Of a stretch of 34,439 nt of DNA, positions 29,283 through 34,439 are shown piece after piece. The stretch lies in the IMG/VR virus record IMGVR_UViG_3300032087_002527, positions 1-34,439 of that record. The stretch is one strand, 5' to 3'. The notes beneath the pieces were generated by a model. It ran no database searches. It was not told where the DNA came from and saw only the letters and a list, made by a program, of their open reading frames with translations. Numbering within the stretch: position 1 is the stretch's first letter; every line of letters begins with the position of its first letter. The position numbers and the translations under genes are program-made. Source of the stretch: a virus.

Positions 29283-29307
29283 AAGGAACAGGGAGAACAA
29301 TGAGAGC

Positions 29308-29327
29308 GAATAGCCGTCCGGCTATTC
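29308..29327. promoter_or_regulatory. Inverted repeat between DUF7220 gene and the terS terminator
   Basis: GAATAGCCG and CGGCTATTC form a 9-bp perfect inverted repeat with only 2 bp between the arms. It may be a dyad operator or, as RNA, an 8-bp hairpin. It lies 26 bp before the terS terminator in the minus-strand transcript, a place where an antiterminator could load. No promoter boxes with good spacing were found around it. Confidence 0.45.
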
Positions 29328-29360
29328 TAGTAAAATCAAGCACGTTTCCGGTTCATTGGG

Positions 29361-29609
29361 TCAATGTTTCGTCCTCGCCAGCCACAGCTCGTGGCGTTTC
29401 CTGTGGGCGATACGCTCGAAAATACGCCGCAGCACATAACTGCGTGCCAGGCTCACCACGGTGAATATGAGGCTGATATACAAGCTCTTCGCGATCGTCG
29501 GCTCGTAGTCGAAGAGCGGAAACACCGCGAACGTGACAGCCCACGCAACGACAATCCCGACTCCGACATTTGTCGCAGCTTCAACGAATGAGCTACGCCG
29601 AGACTGCAC
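29361..29609 (-). CDS. DUF7220-type small membrane protein, 82 aa
   Basis: The protein has two membrane segments, about 11-31 (TNVGVGIVVAWAVTFAVFPLF) and 42-57 (SLYISLIFTVVSLARSY), and the tail YVLRRIFERIAHRKR. This matches the DUF7220-type phage membrane proteins I know from terminase neighbourhoods. The function is unknown. It overlaps the DUF6362 gene by 17 bases. It ends about 80 bp before the terS terminator. Confidence 0.75.
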   Translation of the reverse strand: MQSRRSSFVEAATNVGVGIVVAWAVTFAVFPLFDYEPTIAKSLYISLIFTVVSLARSYVLRRIFERIAHRKRHELWLARTKH

Positions 29610-30009
29610 GATTCCACCTTAACGCAGTGTCCACCAGCACGGCCTCGTATACGCTCTTCACACGCCGTCGATCGGTGTGCTGGATCTTCGCAATACGTGT
29701 CCATGCAGGTCCGCGATGTCGGAACGCAGCACTGGCTGCGACAGCCCATAGCAGCACGCGGTCGTTTGCGTCAGGCACGCTCGCTACCACCTCATGCACA
29801 AAGTCATAGTTGTCTACCTGCTCGGCAGTCGCACGCGCCAGTCGTGTCGTCGTTTTCGCATCAGGGTAGGCCATCCAGTCGTGAGCAATCTCGGGCCACC
29901 ACGCGCTTGGCGTCTTGCGGAGAGCTGCTGGCAGTCGCCGGTCAGTCTCGGCGGCTTCGAGAAGCAAGTCGTGCAATGCGGGTGCGGTGAGTTCTCTGCT
30001 CTTCTTCAC
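29593..30009 (-). CDS. DUF6362-type protein, 138 aa
   Basis: The layout fits DUF6362: LHDLLLEAAETDRRLPAALR, an SAWWPEIAHDWMAY segment, and a C-terminal HTH-like part (HRGPAWTRIAKIQHTDRRRVKSVYEAVL). The helix-turn-helix suggests DNA binding. Proteins of this family often stand just upstream of the small terminase. The terS terminator follows two genes later, so a late-gene activator or antiterminator role is worth considering, but this is inference. The ATG at 30009 lies 68 bases inside the previous gene, an unusually long overlap. Confidence 0.75.
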   Translation of the reverse strand: MKKSRELTAPALHDLLLEAAETDRRLPAALRKTPSAWWPEIAHDWMAYPDAKTTTRLARATAEQVDNYDFVHEVVASVPDANDRVLLWAVAASAAFRHRGPAWTRIAKIQHTDRRRVKSVYEAVLVDTALRWNRAVSA

Positions 30010-30412
30010 TTAGCTCTGACCAACCTTGCCAAAAATCTTTCCTATCAAGGGGCGACATACGCTCGACGAACTTCATGACCGGATCAGCGCGAGCGGTTTT
30101 ACCAGCAACGACTGCTTGGTAAGCTCCAGAGAAATTACGCTGATCAGTTGCTTTACCGACGACAGCTCTAACTAGCGACGGATCGACTTTATTTAATTTA
30201 TATTTTTTGGGGTTGGTGAGCTTCATGCTGGAAGCTGTACCAGCTCCATTAAGCTGTTCGACCACCAAACCGCTGTCAATCAAATACTTCCCAGCTACGG
30301 CAAAACACCCCTGTAAACGTGACGATACCTGTCGATCGAGTACAGTCACGTCGCACTCCCCGCCGGCCTCGACCAGCGCAGAGATGACCAGCGTGGCGTC
30401 ATGCGGGATCAC
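29942..30412 (-). CDS. Hypothetical protein, about 156 aa
   Basis: The frame has no early ATG. The best start is a GTG at 30412, just before IPHDATLVISALVEAGGECD. The C-terminal half is charged and basic (KFVERMSPLDRKDFWQGWSEL, then SRSRRD). I do not recognise a family. The N-terminal part could be a small winged-helix domain (DVTVLDRQVSSRLQGCFAVAG). It overlaps DUF6362 by 68 bases at its 3' end. The start is uncertain. Confidence 0.5.
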   Translation of the reverse strand: MIPHDATLVISALVEAGGECDVTVLDRQVSSRLQGCFAVAGKYLIDSGLVVEQLNGAGTASSMKLTNPKKYKLNKVDPSLVRAVVGKATDQRNFSGAYQAVVAGKTARADPVMKFVERMSPLDRKDFWQGWSELSEEEQRTHRTRIARLASRSRRD

Positions 30413-30468
30413 GATTTCAGCTTGTCCACTTCGTATAAAATTCCCATGCTGCGCTCCAAAGTGAGACG

Positions 30469-30492
30469 CCCGCCCGACCGAAGCCGAGCGGG
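30469..30492 (-). other. UUCG-capped stem-loop between two regulatory-region genes
   Basis: On the minus strand a 10-bp stem (two G-U pairs) closes a TTCG tetraloop between the 89-aa gene and the following frame. The next bases are CGTCTCAC, not a U-run, so intrinsic termination is not expected. It may protect the 3' end of the upstream message or act with Rho. Confidence 0.5.
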
Positions 30493-30498
30493 TGGTTG

Positions 30499-30768
30499 TT
30501 AATCTTCCGGTAGGCAGATGTCGCAGTGCGGGATTTCCTCGCACCGTTCTACCCCGTCCTTAATGCGGTCCCATGCGTCTTCCCACATGTCTTTAGTTCC
30601 CCACGGCCCGCGATACGTTGACGCTACGATCCCGTGAAGCCCGGCGCCCGACCAAATGAAACCAGCCGGCGCGTCGATGTTGTAGTCGTGGCTCATGCTG
30701 TCGCTGTTGTCCTCGACGGTCCCGCCAAGGGACTCAACGAACGCGACCACCTTTCGCTTGTTCGACAT
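30499..30768 (-). CDS. Hypothetical protein, 89 aa
   Basis: The ATG at 30768 has a strong ribosome site (GAGGAAGGA) and opens a short frame that begins SNKRKVVAFVESLGGTVEDN and ends with a Cys-containing acidic tail (CEEIPHCDICLPED). The spacing of the Cys and His could bind zinc, but no known finger matches. It is the first gene after the extended -10 promoter at 30826-30834, so it is likely expressed on its own signal. The function is unknown. Confidence 0.7.
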   Translation of the reverse strand: MSNKRKVVAFVESLGGTVEDNSDSMSHDYNIDAPAGFIWSGAGLHGIVASTYRGPWGTKDMWEDAWDRIKDGVERCEEIPHCDICLPED

Positions 30769-30791
30769 TCCTTCCTCTAGTATTGACGATG

Positions 30792-31007
30792 TTAAAGAGC
30801 AGTCGAAATTCGTATTCGACAGCCTATTATAACATGCCGACTTTTCGGAAATGACCAAAACGGGCTGTTTTGCTTGATTTTGAAAATTATCCATTTGATT
30901 CCATTTGCGAAAATAATTGAAAAAAACGCTTTTTTCGGTTTTGGCCTGATTTGCGACCATGCCGTTTCGGGCGCACCGATGCCAGAACAGACGGACCCGT
31001 ACTTCAT
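30792..31007 (-). pseudogene. Remnant of a C5-cytosine DNA methyltransferase
   Basis: The frame starting at ATG 31007 begins KYGSVCSGIGAPETAW, which is the N-terminal SAM-binding motif of Dcm-type cytosine methyltransferases, and keeps an AFFS segment at the right distance. It then runs into unrelated AT-rich codons and stops. All catalytic parts (PCQ loop, ENV, QRR motifs, target domain) are missing. The ATG still overlaps the stop of the HTH gene upstream (ATGA), so the lost gene was once part of this operon. The rest was probably deleted and replaced by the present control region. Confidence 0.7.
30802..30834 (-). promoter_or_regulatory. Extended -10 promoter with a downstream dyad
   Basis: The minus strand reads TGTTATAAT (complement of 30826-30834), a perfect extended -10 element. 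It lies in AT-rich DNA about 60 bp before the 89-aa gene. No good -35 is seen, which extended -10 promoters tolerate. A 6-bp inverted repeat (GTCGAA 30802-30807, TTCGAC 30815-30820) lies at the expected transcription start and may be an operator. This promoter could drive the genes down to the terS terminator and, with antitermination, the late operon. Confidence 0.6.
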
Positions 31008-31528
31008 GTGTCGTCGTCCTGGCGCACAATCTTGAGCTTGTAGCCCATGTTGTTCAGCACCGCCTCGAAGGTCTGCAGGCTCGGCGACCGCGTGTACCGC
31101 CAGTCGCTGATCGTGTTTGGCGACACGCCGCTGCCCTCGGCCACGTCTTTGATCATCAGGCGGTCGCGGTTCATCATGGTGTACAGCTCACGCACCAGCG
31201 GCGGCGCCTTGTCCGGCACCGGCAGCTTGCCTGCCCACTTGTTGCGGCCGCGACCAGCAGCCAGGTTCCGCATCGATCGCCGCTTGTTCATCTGCGGATT
31301 GCGTGGCGACACACACGGCTGCAGGATTGCCTCGTGCGTGACGCCAAAGATCTGCGAGAATTTGTTGACGTGACCGCCGTGCAGCTTCATGCGGCCTGTC
31401 TCCAAGGCGCGTATCGTCCACGGGTCAAGCCGTGCGATCGAGGCTAACTGTTCAACCGACCACCCTGCCTTGCCGCGATACTTCACGACGCTGTTAGGGT
31501 GCGGACGCGGGTCGCCGACCTTACCCAT
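31004..31528 (-). CDS. Double helix-turn-helix protein, 174 aa
   Basis: Two HTH segments are visible. One lies near the N-terminus (WSVEQLASIARLDPWTIRALETG, about 23-45). The second lies near the C-terminus (LMIKDVAEGSGVSPNTISDWRY, about 123-144) and is followed by a helix with SLQTFEAVLNNMGYKL. Both are of the XRE kind. The middle is basic and glycine-rich. It probably binds two DNA sites or loops DNA, and may regulate this accessory operon or the lysogeny switch. It overlaps the VRR-NUC gene by 8 bases. Confidence 0.8.
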   Translation of the reverse strand: MGKVGDPRPHPNSVVKYRGKAGWSVEQLASIARLDPWTIRALETGRMKLHGGHVNKFSQIFGVTHEAILQPCVSPRNPQMNKRRSMRNLAAGRGRNKWAGKLPVPDKAPPLVRELYTMMNRDRLMIKDVAEGSGVSPNTISDWRYTRSPSLQTFEAVLNNMGYKLKIVRQDDDT

Positions 31529-31889
31529 CGCGCAGCTCGACGTATTGCATCAGCGTGACACGCGCCTCATCGATCGATCGCACCACGGCGACGTAGCAGC
31601 CTGCGCCAGTGAGCTGGCCGATCATCTGCTTCTGGTTGTCAGACAGTCGTCCTTTGGCTGTCTTGATCTCCAAGAATATGGGCGCCCAGGGCGTCGTTCC
31701 GCGCCACCAGGTAGGGTTGACGAATATCTCTATGTCAGGCCAGCCAGCGCGCACGCCTAGCCGCTTCTGCTGCATCCTGTACTGGACTTTATGCCTGCCC
31801 TCATTGGGGCTGTGATGGAACACCGAGCCGTCAGGCAGCGCGACCTGTAGCCAGTCCACGATCGCCTGGTGGATCTCGCGCTCAGACAC
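31521..31889 (-). CDS. VRR-NUC domain nuclease, 122 aa
   Basis: This is a small stand-alone VRR-NUC nuclease. It has the family order: an N-terminal helix (REIHQAIVDWLQVAL), then GWPD at 49-52, a strand with E74-x-K76 (FLEIKTAKGRLSDNQKQ) and Q86, and a strand-helix end with GAGCYVAVVRS. The D, E and K form the PD-(D/E)XK active site. Such proteins act on branched or damaged DNA. It starts at GTG 31889 inside the end of the DpdA-like gene. A role in phage recombination or packaging is possible. Confidence 0.92.
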   Translation of the reverse strand: MSEREIHQAIVDWLQVALPDGSVFHHSPNEGRHKVQYRMQQKRLGVRAGWPDIEIFVNPTWWRGTTPWAPIFLEIKTAKGRLSDNQKQMIGQLTGAGCYVAVVRSIDEARVTLMQYVELRDG

Positions 31890-32475
31890 TGAATAAACTC
31901 GGCTGGCGGTTCAAACGATCAAGCCAATCGACAACGATGGCTGTGTTCTTATCTGGCCCAAACGCAATGAACGTGCCGTCCACGCTGTGACAGCCAAGCA
32001 CCGCAGCGGCGCGTATGCGCTGCCAGGTATTTACGCGGCCCATGTGAACGTGCTTGCGCTGACGCCGCGCCTCGCTGATCAGGTCTGCCGCAGCTCCTGA
32101 TAATTTCCACTCCGTGCTGCCGCCGATGAAAAGCGCATCGAAGTCCGGCCACGGCAGGCTGTCAGGGGTTGCGCCGTCCTGGCCTACATATGCCGCAGCA
32201 AAGCCCAGCCGCCTTATTTTTGGCAGCATCGGCGCGGCACGGTCTAGCGTGCCTGCAGCATCTCCAACGACGTCGGGCGCGACCGCAAACAAGCAGCCAG
32301 CTCTGTTGTGACGGTCAAGCCAAGACAAAAAACCGTCATCGCTATATGTGTCTGGCCGCGCATAACAGCCGTTATCAGCGGCCCATACTTCGTGGCCGTG
32401 CTGGCGCTCCCCGCCGCCAAACGACAGCATGACGCCGATGCGCGGGTCGGCCACCGCTTTGCCGCTAAGATACAT
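31882..32475 (-). CDS. TGT/DpdA-like enzyme, candidate 7-deazaguanine DNA transglycosylase, 197 aa
   Basis: The protein looks like a small TIM-barrel enzyme of the tRNA-guanine transglycosylase superfamily, as annotated in several phages. It has an ADNG motif near residues 33-36, APDVVGD at 67-73, VGQDGA near 98-102, FIGGSTEWKL at 116-125, HMGRVN near 144-149 and SVDGT near 164-168. In TGTs, Asp residues at comparable places perform base exchange. DpdA members of the superfamily insert preQ0 into DNA. The neighbour is a YhhQ-like transporter, which supports a 7-deazaguanine role. Catalysis on DNA is inferred. ATG 32475 is preferred over a GTG one codon earlier. Confidence 0.6.
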   Translation of the reverse strand: MYLSGKAVADPRIGVMLSFGGGERQHGHEVWAADNGCYARPDTYSDDGFLSWLDRHNRAGCLFAVAPDVVGDAAGTLDRAAPMLPKIRRLGFAAAYVGQDGATPDSLPWPDFDALFIGGSTEWKLSGAAADLISEARRQRKHVHMGRVNTWQRIRAAAVLGCHSVDGTFIAFGPDKNTAIVVDWLDRLNRQPSLFSV

Positions 32476-32935
32476 CACGCTGCCTTACCAGTCGCCAGAC
32501 GACGACGGCACCAATCAGCTTTGCGGCTGTCATCAACGCGCAGCCCAGCCAACTGAAATGCCCTATCATCAGCAGAAACACCGCGCTATCGAGCGGCGTG
32601 CTAACGACACTCGAAATTAGTATTCGCTGGGCAAAGGGCTTTTTGGTGTACGAATAAACGCCCCAGTCCGCTGCCTCGCTTATTGCGAAAGCGGTGACGC
32701 TGGCGACGGCAACGAAGGGGTCCGCCATCAGGTAGGAAAGCATCCCAGCTGCTGCCATTGCCCACCACACACGATGACCGATAGCCCGTTGAGCATAGTC
32801 TCGCGCGACAAACACAAGACCCACCGCTAAGCTCATTGGTGGAAACATCTCGCCCAGCAGGGGCACCAACGGCACAACGCTGAAGCCGTAATTAACCGCG
32901 ACGATCAGTGCGATGTAGACCGCCGCACTAAACAT
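32465..32935 (-). CDS. yhhQ: YhhQ/VUT-family queuosine-precursor transporter, 156 aa
   Basis: This is a membrane protein with about five to six hydrophobic segments. Conserved family stretches include FPPMSLAVGLVFVARDYAQR, LSYLMADPFVAVASVTAFAI, SEAADWGVYSYTKKP and ISSVVSTPLDSAVFL. YhhQ proteins import queuine-type precursors such as preQ0 or preQ1. Together with the DpdA-like gene that overlaps it by 11 bases, it suggests salvage of a 7-deazaguanine base for phage nucleic acid. The chosen ATG at 32935 is six bases into a longer frame that could use a TTG. It overlaps the repressor gene by 8 bases. Confidence 0.82.
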   Translation of the reverse strand: MFSAAVYIALIVAVNYGFSVVPLVPLLGEMFPPMSLAVGLVFVARDYAQRAIGHRVWWAMAAAGMLSYLMADPFVAVASVTAFAISEAADWGVYSYTKKPFAQRILISSVVSTPLDSAVFLLMIGHFSWLGCALMTAAKLIGAVVVWRLVRQRDVS

Positions 32936-33116
32936 CGACAAAGTCGCGAAGCGTTACCTCGCCCTCGGTCAGCTCCTCGATGCGCTCTAGCAGGTCAAGC
33001 CCCGGCCGACGTTTGTCGCTGCACAGCATCGACAAGAACGGCTGACTGATGCCGAGCCGCACCGCGATCTGGCGCTGCGTCTCAGGCTGCTCATTTATCC
33101 ATTGCGACAGTCTCAT
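32928..33116 (-). CDS. Small Cro/CI-like repressor, 62 aa
   Basis: An N-terminal helix (RLSQWINEQP) leads into the helix-turn-helix QRQIAVRLGISQPFLSMLCS (residues 15-34) and DKRRPGLDLLERIEELTEG. This is almost only the DNA-binding domain of a lambda-Cro/CI-like protein and is too short for a separate oligomerisation or cleavage domain. The gene is divergent from the early promoter, the place of a lysogeny repressor. The start is uncertain: ATG 33116 is preferred. ATG 33131 lies in the operator, and the ribosome site is weak in both cases. It leads the accessory operon of nuclease, transglycosylase and transporter. Confidence 0.8.
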   Translation of the reverse strand: MRLSQWINEQPETQRQIAVRLGISQPFLSMLCSDKRRPGLDLLERIEELTEGEVTLRDFVDV

Positions 33117-33129
33117 GGTGCGGACGTAC

Positions 33130-33190
33130 ATAACTCTCAGTAATGGCGTCAAGGGGGTTGCTTGACGCTACGCGCACCAATCGTCATACT
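33130..33190 (+). promoter_or_regulatory. Divergent lysogeny switch: early promoter, inverted repeat and 15-bp operator
   Basis: The early promoter repeats the left copy: -35 TTGACG at 33162-33167 and -10 CATACT at 33185-33190. The inverted repeat GCGTCAAG/CTTGACGC lies at 33146-33153 and 33161-33168, and ATAACTCTCAGTAAT at 33130-33144. The 15-bp element lies 14 bp before the repressor ATG on the other strand, so a protein bound there may also control the repressor. A clear promoter for the repressor was not found: TTGACG occurs on the minus strand in the left arm, but no -10 stands at 16-18 bp. Confidence 0.72.
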
Positions 33191-33234
33191 ACATCACGTT
33201 TGTGTAATTTTCGTCAGAAAGGAGTATAGGTGCT

Positions 33235-33762
33235 GTGGGACAGATTGTTAGATTTGACGACTATCAGGTCGCCGATCCGTTGGAAGATCCGAAGATAAGA
33301 AAGTTGGTCAAAGCGTGGTTCGTCCACGGCGTAAATGGCGGCTTTGAGCGTTACGGGTTGGTGATCCTGACGCCGTTCTTAGGGTCGGTGGAGACAGACC
33401 CGCTGGCCGGTCTGCGTCTTTCGATACCAAAGCTAATGTTGTGTCTGCAGCCAGTTGTTGCGGCTTGGGGTCACGACGAATACTGCGACACGGAGTATGT
33501 GCAGCGTTGCATACCAGACACGCCGCGCCTCGTCGTGCAGGAGTTTCTCAACGAGCTGGTGCAGGTTGACGCGATCACGCAACACGAAGAAGACGGCTGC
33601 ATCTACTATCGACCCAGCAGACGATCGTTATATCGATGGCTTGAGATCGTCGGCATGATTCGCGAAGCATGGGTAGCCGTTAAAGAAGAAGCACCCGGTG
33701 GCATCGAAGCAGCTCTCGAAGATCGCGAGTGGGTGTCGATCGAGCTGCCAATCCCAGAGTAA
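33235..33762 (+). CDS. Conserved early protein of unknown function, 175 aa (copy 2)
   Basis: This is the second-unit version of the gene at 109-636, 89% identical in protein with no gap. The GTG start and the AAGGAG ribosome site are kept. The changes are mostly conservative (L/I, V/A, R/K) and cluster outside the central HGVNGG and PFLGSVETDPLAG stretches, which points to those as functional. It directly follows the switch region shown here. Confidence 0.85.
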   Translation: MGQIVRFDDYQVADPLEDPKIRKLVKAWFVHGVNGGFERYGLVILTPFLGSVETDPLAGLRLSIPKLMLCLQPVVAAWGHDEYCDTEYVQRCIPDTPRLVVQEFLNELVQVDAITQHEEDGCIYYRPSRRSLYRWLEIVGMIREAWVAVKEEAPGGIEAALEDREWVSIELPIPE

Positions 33763-33782
33763 TATCAAAACAGGAAGAGAAA

Positions 33783-34172
33783 ATGGAATTACATGAGAGC
33801 ATACGAGCGGCACGCCAACGCAAAAAAATAAGCGGCGCCGTCATTGCCGGGCACCTAGACATGAGCGCGGGTGCCTACCGACGTTACGAACGAGGCGAGG
33901 TCGTGCCATCGGCAACCACGATCATCGAGCTTGCCGGCCTGCTGGACTGCAGCCCCACCGCGCTGATGTTGACTGGCGGTTTGGAAGAAGATCCGCCGCC
34001 GCGCAACAACGTTCAGCAACTAGACCTGGAGCTGCGCGAGGGCGAGACGATGCAGATCGTGATCAACGCGACCGTCAAGCCGGCAGCGATCAAGCCGCAG
34101 CCAAACGGCGATACCTATAAGCCGAGACGACTGGCGGGAGAGTCCAAGCGACAAGCCCTCAAAAAGATATAA
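33783..34172 (+). CDS. XRE-family regulator, 129 aa (copy 2)
   Basis: This is the counterpart of 657-1046. The recognition region (LDMSAGAYRRYERGEVVPSATT) is unchanged between the copies, while the basic tail and a few core positions differ (for example K to G and M to I near residues 16-23). Both proteins should therefore recognise the same operator. The start is ATG 33783, with GAAGAG upstream. Confidence 0.9.
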   Translation: MELHESIRAARQRKKISGAVIAGHLDMSAGAYRRYERGEVVPSATTIIELAGLLDCSPTALMLTGGLEEDPPPRNNVQQLDLELREGETMQIVINATVKPAAIKPQPNGDTYKPRRLAGESKRQALKKI

Positions 34173-34219
34173 CGCGACAAGCACTATCGCTATCGACAAG
34201 AACCATCAAAAATAATTAG

Positions 34220-34274
34220 TTGACGCTTCTGTAACCTTTTAATTATAACCGTGCGCTATAAGCATGGAGGTTAC
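34220..34274 (+). promoter_or_regulatory. Second copy of the recombination-gene promoter and hairpin
   Basis: The -35 TTGACG (34220-34225) and -10 TATAAC (34244-34249) keep the 18-bp spacing. The hairpin after the -10 keeps its fold through a G-U pair (CCGTGC with GCATGG). The ribosome site GGAGG follows. Confidence 0.6.
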
Positions 34275-34280
34275 TGAGAC

Positions 34281-34439
34281 GTGACAGGTTTCGATGAACT
34301 ACCCTCTTGGGCCACGCTGTTTAATTTCTCAGCGCACAGCCCGAGCGGGACTTCTCGCCCAAACTGCAAAGAGTTCTTTGAAAAAGTAGTCGCCCGGCCG
34401 CAGCGTCTGTACGCCCCGCCGGGTTGTCGCATGAACGCC
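34281..34439 (+). CDS. PD-(D/E)XK exonuclease, N-terminal part (copy 2, cut by window end)
   Basis: The GTG start at 34281 corresponds to 1155. The first 53 codons match the left copy closely (only A9S and I24T seen) and run off the window. The catalytic part is not included. The near identity here, higher than in the first two genes, suggests stronger constraint or recent exchange. Confidence 0.85.
   Translation, partial: MTGFDELPSWATLFNFSAHSPSGTSRPNCKEFFEKVVARPQRLYAPPGCRMNA

Larger units (their letters stand above)
33127..34439. repeat. Right copy of the diverged 1.3-kb direct repeat (partner 1-1313)
   Basis: It aligns with 1-1313 end to end without net gaps. The divergence in coding parts is about 10% at protein level, with many third-position changes, so both copies evolve under selection. 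The repressor and accessory operon immediately left of this copy are seen here, while the equivalents for the left copy are outside the window. Confidence 0.95.

Noticed and set aside
30499-31029. 176-codon frame running through the AT-rich control region
   Set aside because: The first 87 codons cross the promoter and the methylase remnant in another frame. The strong ribosome site before ATG 30768 marks the true start.
32928-33152. Repressor start at the TTG near 33152
   Set aside because: This start would place the operator and inverted repeat inside the coding sequence, and no ribosome site precedes it. ATG 33116 is simpler, though not certain.

Overview
The window is a temperate, short-tailed (T7-like virion) bacteriophage genome, about 33.1 kb per unit, plus the start of a second, diverged unit. 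The host is probably an alphaproteobacterium. The phage attachment core is the 3' half of an initiator tRNA-fMet gene whose anticodon arm and T-stem resemble the alphaproteobacterial form. This is inferred from memory of tRNA sequences, not from a search. Most genes are fairly GC-rich. The distal half of one tail gene and a 120-bp control segment are clearly more AT-rich.

Layout. Positions 1-4311 (+) hold a tightly overlapped early operon: a conserved unknown protein, an XRE-type regulator, a PD-(D/E)XK exonuclease, an ERF-type annealing protein, an excisionase-like protein and several small proteins. Positions 4308-5659 (-) hold the tyrosine integrase and a small leader gene. Positions 5771-6061 form the attP region: the tRNA-fMet core, 26-bp direct repeats on both sides that look like integrase arm sites, and the late-operon terminator. 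Positions 6065-29236 (-) hold the late genes. Read in transcription order these are terS, small basic proteins, terL, portal, scaffold, capsid, decoration-like protein, tail tubular A and B, a GNAT-like gp13 analogue, internal virion proteins, tail fibres, lysis genes and a metallophosphoesterase. The virion order is that of T7 genes 8-17. Positions 29361-33116 (-) hold regulatory and accessory genes: DUF7220 and DUF6362 proteins, a remnant of a cytosine methyltransferase, a double-HTH protein, a VRR-NUC nuclease, a TGT/DpdA-like enzyme, a YhhQ-like queuosine-precursor transporter and a 62-aa Cro/CI-like repressor. Positions 33127-34439 repeat positions 1-1313 with no net length change but with about 10% protein divergence.

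How the parts work together. The divergent switch around 33130-33190 (copied at 4-64) carries an inverted repeat over the early -35 box and a 15-bp pseudo-palindrome, ATNACTNNNAGTNAT. The same motif recurs exactly in the spacer of the predicted integrase promoter, so lysogeny and integration appear to share one regulator. Late expression seems to be staged by four terminators: in front of terS, after the head genes, inside a gene just before the lysis cassette, and at the attP end.

The strongest discovery is a compact 192-nt ORF-less group I intron at 22169-22360 that interrupts the major capsid gene. All core pairings (P1-P10), the P/Q/R/S-type sequences and both splice sites can be read directly. 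Splicing restores the conserved capsid motif across the junction. The second is a two-gene salvage-type 7-deazaguanine cassette (transporter plus transglycosylase-like enzyme) next to a lost cytosine methyltransferase. The diverged end repeats suggest either tandem prophages or concatenated relatives rather than one simple circular genome.
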